From positions 1 to 15,547 of the forward strand of contig SCQZ01000202.1 of assembly GCA_004299665.1 (NCBI GenBank): a stretch of 15,547 bases of DNA. The letters are read 5' to 3'. Made by a program: the position numbers and the translations under genes. This stretch comes from Jatrophihabitans sp. (GTDB lineage: Bacteria > Actinomycetota > Actinomycetes > Mycobacteriales > Jatrophihabitantaceae). Under the pieces are notes generated by a model. That model was not told the DNA's origin, searched no databases, and worked only from the letters and a program-made list of their open reading frames with translations. Shown piece by piece: positions 12,630 through 15,547 of this stretch; positions within the stretch are counted from its first letter, which is position 1, and each line of letters opens with the position of its first letter.

Positions 12630-13544
12630 TCAGATCGCCTGGCGGCGCTTGAGCGTGCCGGTGAGGAACAGCCCCGCGGCGGCCGGCGCCCAGAGCGTCC
12701 CCACCCGGAACGCGAGGACGGTGGCGAGCGCGGGGGCCAGCGGGACGTGCGCCGCGACGAGCACGCCGACGAACGCGGCGTCGGCACTGCCGATACCGCC
12801 CGGTGTCGGAACGGCGTTCGCCGCGGCCGCGGCGATCATGTACCCGATCATCAGGGCCGCGAAGTCCGCCCCGGGCAGGTGCGCCGGGCCCAGGACGGCG
12901 GCCGCGGCGAACCCGGCCGCGAACAGCACGGTCGTCGCGGCCGAGGCGGTCAGCAAGGTAGCGACCCGGCCCGGGCGGTGGGCCAGGTCGCGCAGTGAGG
13001 ACACGAACGAGTTCCACGCGCGGGCGGCGCGCCCCGCCACCCGCCGGCGGCGGACGATCAGCACTGCCGCCGGTACGGCGCCGGCCGCCAGCGCGACCAG
13101 GATCCACTGCCACCAGCCCTGCGGCACGGGCGCCATGTTCGCCAGGCGCTCGGTCAGCTCGGGTAGCTCCGCGGCGGCCCCCGGCAGGCCGAGCAGCAGT
13201 GCCAGGCCGATGATCACCACGAACGCCAGCAGGTCCGCGATGCCGCCGAGCGCGGCCAGGGCGGAGACGGCGGCGGTCGCCTCGGCCGGGCGCAGGCGGC
13301 CGCGGCGGGTCAGGTACCGGCCCGTCAGCGCCGCGCCGCCGACCCCGGCCGGGGTCAGCAGGTTCGCGGCCGACGAGGCGACCTGCGAGGCGACGAGCTC
13401 GCCGAGGGGGAGCCGCACCCCGGCGGCGGCCTGCGTCGCCACCGCGGCGCCCAGGTAGTTCAGCACGCACACCACGACGATGCACGCGATCGCGGTCCAC
13501 CCGAGCCCGGCCACCGACTGCAGTGCAGCCGCGGCCGTTGTCAT
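12630..13544 (-). CDS. YbhN/UPF0104-type (lysylphosphatidylglycerol synthase TM-like) membrane protein
   Basis: This 304-residue polytopic protein has about seven to eight membrane segments and the paired motifs of the family: NLLTPAGVGGAAL (61-73) in the first half and NAVPTPGGIGSADAAF (243-258) in the second. The family is related to the flippase domain of MprF. Members are thought to move lipids or lipid-linked compounds across the membrane, but most are uncharacterised. A basic cytoplasmic loop with RRRR lies at 165-168. The ATG at 13544 directly abuts a perfect AAAGGAGGT, leaving almost no spacer, which is odd. The protein is somewhat shorter than typical 320-350-residue members, mostly at the N-terminus. 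It lies 58 nt after phoR on the same strand and may be co-transcribed with it. Confidence 0.8.
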   Translation of the reverse strand: MTTAAAALQSVAGLGWTAIACIVVVCVLNYLGAAVATQAAAGVRLPLGELVASQVASSAANLLTPAGVGGAALTGRYLTRRGRLRPAEATAAVSALAALGGIADLLAFVVIIGLALLLGLPGAAAELPELTERLANMAPVPQGWWQWILVALAAGAVPAAVLIVRRRRVAGRAARAWNSFVSSLRDLAHRPGRVATLLTASAATTVLFAAGFAAAAVLGPAHLPGADFAALMIGYMIAAAAANAVPTPGGIGSADAAFVGVLVAAHVPLAPALATVLAFRVGTLWAPAAAGLFLTGTLKRRQAI

Positions 13545-13553
13545 ACCTCCTTT
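13545..13553 (-). promoter_or_regulatory. Shine-Dalgarno sequence flush against the start codon
   Basis: AAAGGAGGT on the minus strand is immediately followed by ATG (13544). The match to the 16S anti-Shine-Dalgarno is near-perfect, but the usual 5-9 nt spacer is missing. No better in-frame start at normal spacing is visible: the next candidate, a CTG, lies 22 nt after the GGAGG core. Confidence 0.55.
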
Positions 13554-13602
13554 GTCCCGCGCGCGGCTACGAGATCGCTGAGGCGACTCTGGAGGTTTGC
13601 TG

Positions 13603-15117
13603 TCAACTCTCGGCGAGCGGCAGTTCGACGCGGAACCGCGCGCCGTGGCCCGGGCTGGTCTGCACCGTGACGCGGCCGCGGTGCGCCGCGACCAGGCCGG
13701 CGACGATCGCCAGCCCGAGGCCCGTCCCGCCGTCCCGGCGGCCGCGCACCTGGTCGGCCCGGTAGAACCGCTCGAACACCCGCGCGGCCGCCTCCGGGGT
13801 CAGGCCGGGTCCCTCGTCGGCGACCTCGAGCACCACCAGCGCCGGCCCGGACGGTGACACGCGGGTGCCCACCGTGACCGACACCGGAGTGCCGTCGGGG
13901 GTGTGCCGGACGGCGTTGGCCAGCAGGTTGCCCAGCACCTGGCGCAGCCTCGGCTCGTCACCGAGGACGATCGGCGGCGGGTCCGTGCTGCCGACCGTCA
14001 GCGTCACGGGGTGCCCCGGCGCGGTGATGCGCACCGACTGGACCGCGTCGCCGGCCACCGCGAGCAGGTCCACCGGCGCCTGCGCCAGGGGGCGCTCCTG
14101 GTCCAGCCGTGCCAGCAGCAGCAGGTCCTCCACGAGCAGCCCCATCCGCGTCGCCTCGGCCTCGATGCGCGCCATGACGTGCGCCGCGTCCACGGCACCG
14201 CTCGGGGCGCCCTGACGGAACAGTTCGGCGAACCCGCGGATCGTCGTCAGCGGGGTGCGCAGTTCGTGGCTGGCGTCGGCGACGAAGCGCCGCATGCGCT
14301 CCTCGGACGCGCGGGCCGCCTGCTCGGACGCGGCGCGGTCCTCGAAGGCGCGCTCGATCCGGGCAAGCATCGTGTTCAGCGCCGCCGAGACGCGGCCCAC
14401 CTCGGTGCGCGAGTCCGCGACCGGTACCCGGTGCGACAGGTCCCCGGCCGCGATCGTCGCCGCGGCCCGCTCCACGGCGCGCAACGGCCGCAGGCTCGCC
14501 CGGACGAGGACCCATCCGGCGCCGGTGATCACGACGACGGCGGCCCCGCCGATGATGATCAGCAGCAGGATCAGCCGGGACACCGTGTCGTGCACACCCT
14601 GCAGGCTCTGGGCCACCAGCACCGTGCCGACGGAGCCGTCGGGGAACGCGATCGGCGCGGCCAGCACCCGCCACTGCCGGTCGCCGCGCACGGAGTCGAC
14701 GGTCAGGTGCCGGGGGCCGGCGGCGATCTGCGCCGCGGTGAGGACCGGCAGCGCGGGCAGCGCCTGGTGGGGGTCGGGCAGGTTGCTGGTCGGGCCGGAG
14801 GTGATCCGGCCGCCGGCGTCGAGCGTCTCGACGACGTACGCGCTGGGCAGCCGCCCGCGTCCGCGGTCCTCCGGGGAGGGCGGGCCGGGCCGGGGCCCGT
14901 GCGCCAGCGACTGGGCCGCGCTGAGCAACTGGGCGTCGATCTGCCGGACCAGGTAGCCGTGCAGCGTGGCGGCCGCGGCGGCGCCCGACCCGGCCAGTGC
15001 CACCACCAGCAGCACGGCGACGGCGGCGACCAACTTCACCCGCAGCGGCGTGCGCGCGTACCCGCGGCGCAGGCCCGCGAGGGGGTGCCGGAGCCCGGCG
15101 GCCGGCGGACCGGGCAC
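13603..15117 (-). CDS. phoR: PhoR-like sensor histidine kinase
   Basis: This 504-residue membrane kinase pairs with the response regulator immediately upstream. It has a first membrane segment (about 28-52), an extracellular sensor region (53-180), a second membrane segment (181-204) and a HAMP linker (205-257). A HisKA domain carries the phosphorylated H284 in ASHELRTPL, and an ATPase domain has N397/N401 (N box), DEGPG (434-438) and GTGLGL (464-469). All catalytic boxes look intact. The run GFAELFRQGA and the stretch RMGLLVEDLLLLARLD (324-339) resemble mycobacterial PhoR, and the partner is PhoP-like. The GTG start lies 1 nt after the regulator stop, so the pair is co-translated. The signal sensed is not evident. 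The ortholog name is an inference from resemblance. Confidence 0.82.
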   Translation of the reverse strand: MPGPPAAGLRHPLAGLRRGYARTPLRVKLVAAVAVLLVVALAGSGAAAAATLHGYLVRQIDAQLLSAAQSLAHGPRPGPPSPEDRGRGRLPSAYVVETLDAGGRITSGPTSNLPDPHQALPALPVLTAAQIAAGPRHLTVDSVRGDRQWRVLAAPIAFPDGSVGTVLVAQSLQGVHDTVSRLILLLIIIGGAAVVVITGAGWVLVRASLRPLRAVERAAATIAAGDLSHRVPVADSRTEVGRVSAALNTMLARIERAFEDRAASEQAARASEERMRRFVADASHELRTPLTTIRGFAELFRQGAPSGAVDAAHVMARIEAEATRMGLLVEDLLLLARLDQERPLAQAPVDLLAVAGDAVQSVRITAPGHPVTLTVGSTDPPPIVLGDEPRLRQVLGNLLANAVRHTPDGTPVSVTVGTRVSPSGPALVVLEVADEGPGLTPEAAARVFERFYRADQVRGRRDGGTGLGLAIVAGLVAAHRGRVTVQTSPGHGARFRVELPLAES

Positions 15118-15118
15118 C

Positions 15119-15547
15119 TCAGCCTCGCGGCACGCGCAGCACGTAGCCGACGCCGCGCACGGTGTGCAGCAACCGCGGCTCGGTGGTGTCGATCTTGCGC
15201 CGCAGGTACGAGACGTAGGACTCGACCACGTTCGCGTCGCCGCCGAAGTCGTAGTGCCAGACGTGGTCGAGGATCTGGGCCTTGCTCAGCACCCGGCCGG
15301 CGTTCTGGATCAGGAAGCGCAGCAGGTTGAACTCCGTCGGCGACAGCGCCACCGCCTCGCCTGCCTTGATCACCTCGTGGCTGTCGTCGTCCAGTTCGAT
15401 GTCGGCGAAGGTGATCCGCGACGGCGGCGCGGCGACGCGCGCCGAACCGGCCCGGCGCAGCACGGCGCGGATGCGGGCCAGCACCTCGTCCAGGCTGAAG
15501 GGCTTGGTGACGTAGTCGTCGCCGCCGACGGTCAATCCGATGATCTT
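15119..15547 (-). CDS. phoP: PhoP-like OmpR-family response regulator, C-terminal part (5' end outside window)
   Basis: The last 142 residues of a response regulator are present; the frame runs off the right edge. The end of the receiver domain is visible, with GGDDYVTKPFS carrying the conserved Lys (fragment residue 15). A winged-helix DNA-binding domain follows, including SPTEFNLLRFL and VVESYVSYLRRKID. The C-terminal half closely resembles mycobacterial PhoP as I recall it, notably ILDHVWHYDFGGDANVVESY and LLHTVRGVGYVLRVPR. PhoP controls lipid, phosphate/pH-related and virulence genes in mycobacteria; the regulon here is unknown. The phosphorylated Asp lies outside the window. The TTG at 15535 is internal, not a start. 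It is followed by phoR with a 1-nt gap. Confidence 0.85.
   Translation of the reverse strand, partial: KIIGLTVGGDDYVTKPFSLDEVLARIRAVLRRAGSARVAAPPSRITFADIELDDDSHEVIKAGEAVALSPTEFNLLRFLIQNAGRVLSKAQILDHVWHYDFGGDANVVESYVSYLRRKIDTTEPRLLHTVRGVGYVLRVPRG

Noticed and set aside
11180..12787. A 535-codon minus-strand frame covering the HNH-like gene in another frame
   Set aside because: It is Arg/Ser-rich with no domain, while the alternative frame has a membrane segment, an HNH-like motif and a strong ribosome-binding site.
12325..13458. A 377-codon plus-strand frame antisense to the flippase-like gene
   Set aside because: Shadow frame with Ala/Arg/Pro/Ser bias and no motif. The minus-strand protein has clear membrane segments and family motifs.
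13601..13606. Perfect TTGACA -35 hexamer on the minus strand at the end of phoR
   Set aside because: No TANNNT -10 box lies 16-19 bp downstream, so a promoter here is not supported.

Overview
The window is very GC-rich (above 70% by eye), with GTG starts, 4-nt ATGA/GTGA gene overlaps and start codons placed 6-7 nt after a TANNNT hexamer, as in leaderless actinobacterial genes. Together with a FadD17-like CoA ligase and a PhoP/PhoR-like two-component pair resembling those of Mycobacterium, this points to an actinomycete (Actinomycetota). I cannot name the genus. No tRNA, rRNA, CRISPR array, insertion sequence or phage gene was recognised.

Left part (1-4225): the 3' end of a MaoC/hydratase-2 gene is coupled to a PaaI-type thioesterase gene. 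Convergent to them is an AMP-forming acyl-CoA ligase (minus strand), which is divergent from an amidase-signature hydrolase. A small VapBC-type toxin-antitoxin pair follows (4264-4895), with a palindrome over its promoter.

Centre (4970-9852): five genes run on the plus strand, each overlapping the next by 4 nt. They encode an OYE-family flavin oxidoreductase, a FadD17-like acyl-CoA synthetase, an SDR dehydrogenase, a SnoaL-like protein and a double-hotdog enoyl-CoA hydratase. This looks like one catabolic operon that activates an acid to its CoA ester and processes it by reduction, hydration and dehydrogenation. FadD17 belongs to the mycobacterial cholesterol regulon, so a steroid or similar lipid is a reasonable guess, but the sequence does not settle the substrate. 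A convergent SDR gene (9868-10638) has a perfect palindrome of the form AnCAAGnnCTTGnT against its -10 box. That is the published KstR2 operator form, also close to sites of other TetR-family regulators. A TauE/SafE-type permease gene diverges from it.

Right part (11458-15547, all minus strand): in transcription order, a PhoP-like response regulator (cut by the window edge), its PhoR-like histidine kinase, a YbhN/UPF0104-type integral membrane protein, and a membrane-anchored protein with an exported HNH-like nuclease domain and a C-terminal beta domain.

The most interesting signals are regulatory: four promoters built for leaderless transcription, a 14-bp element repeated at nearly the same distance from two of them, the KstR2-like operator and the vapBC palindrome. 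The strongest candidate for unexplored biology is the coupled OYE-FadD17-SDR-SnoaL-hydratase operon, followed by the exported HNH-like protein beside phoPR.
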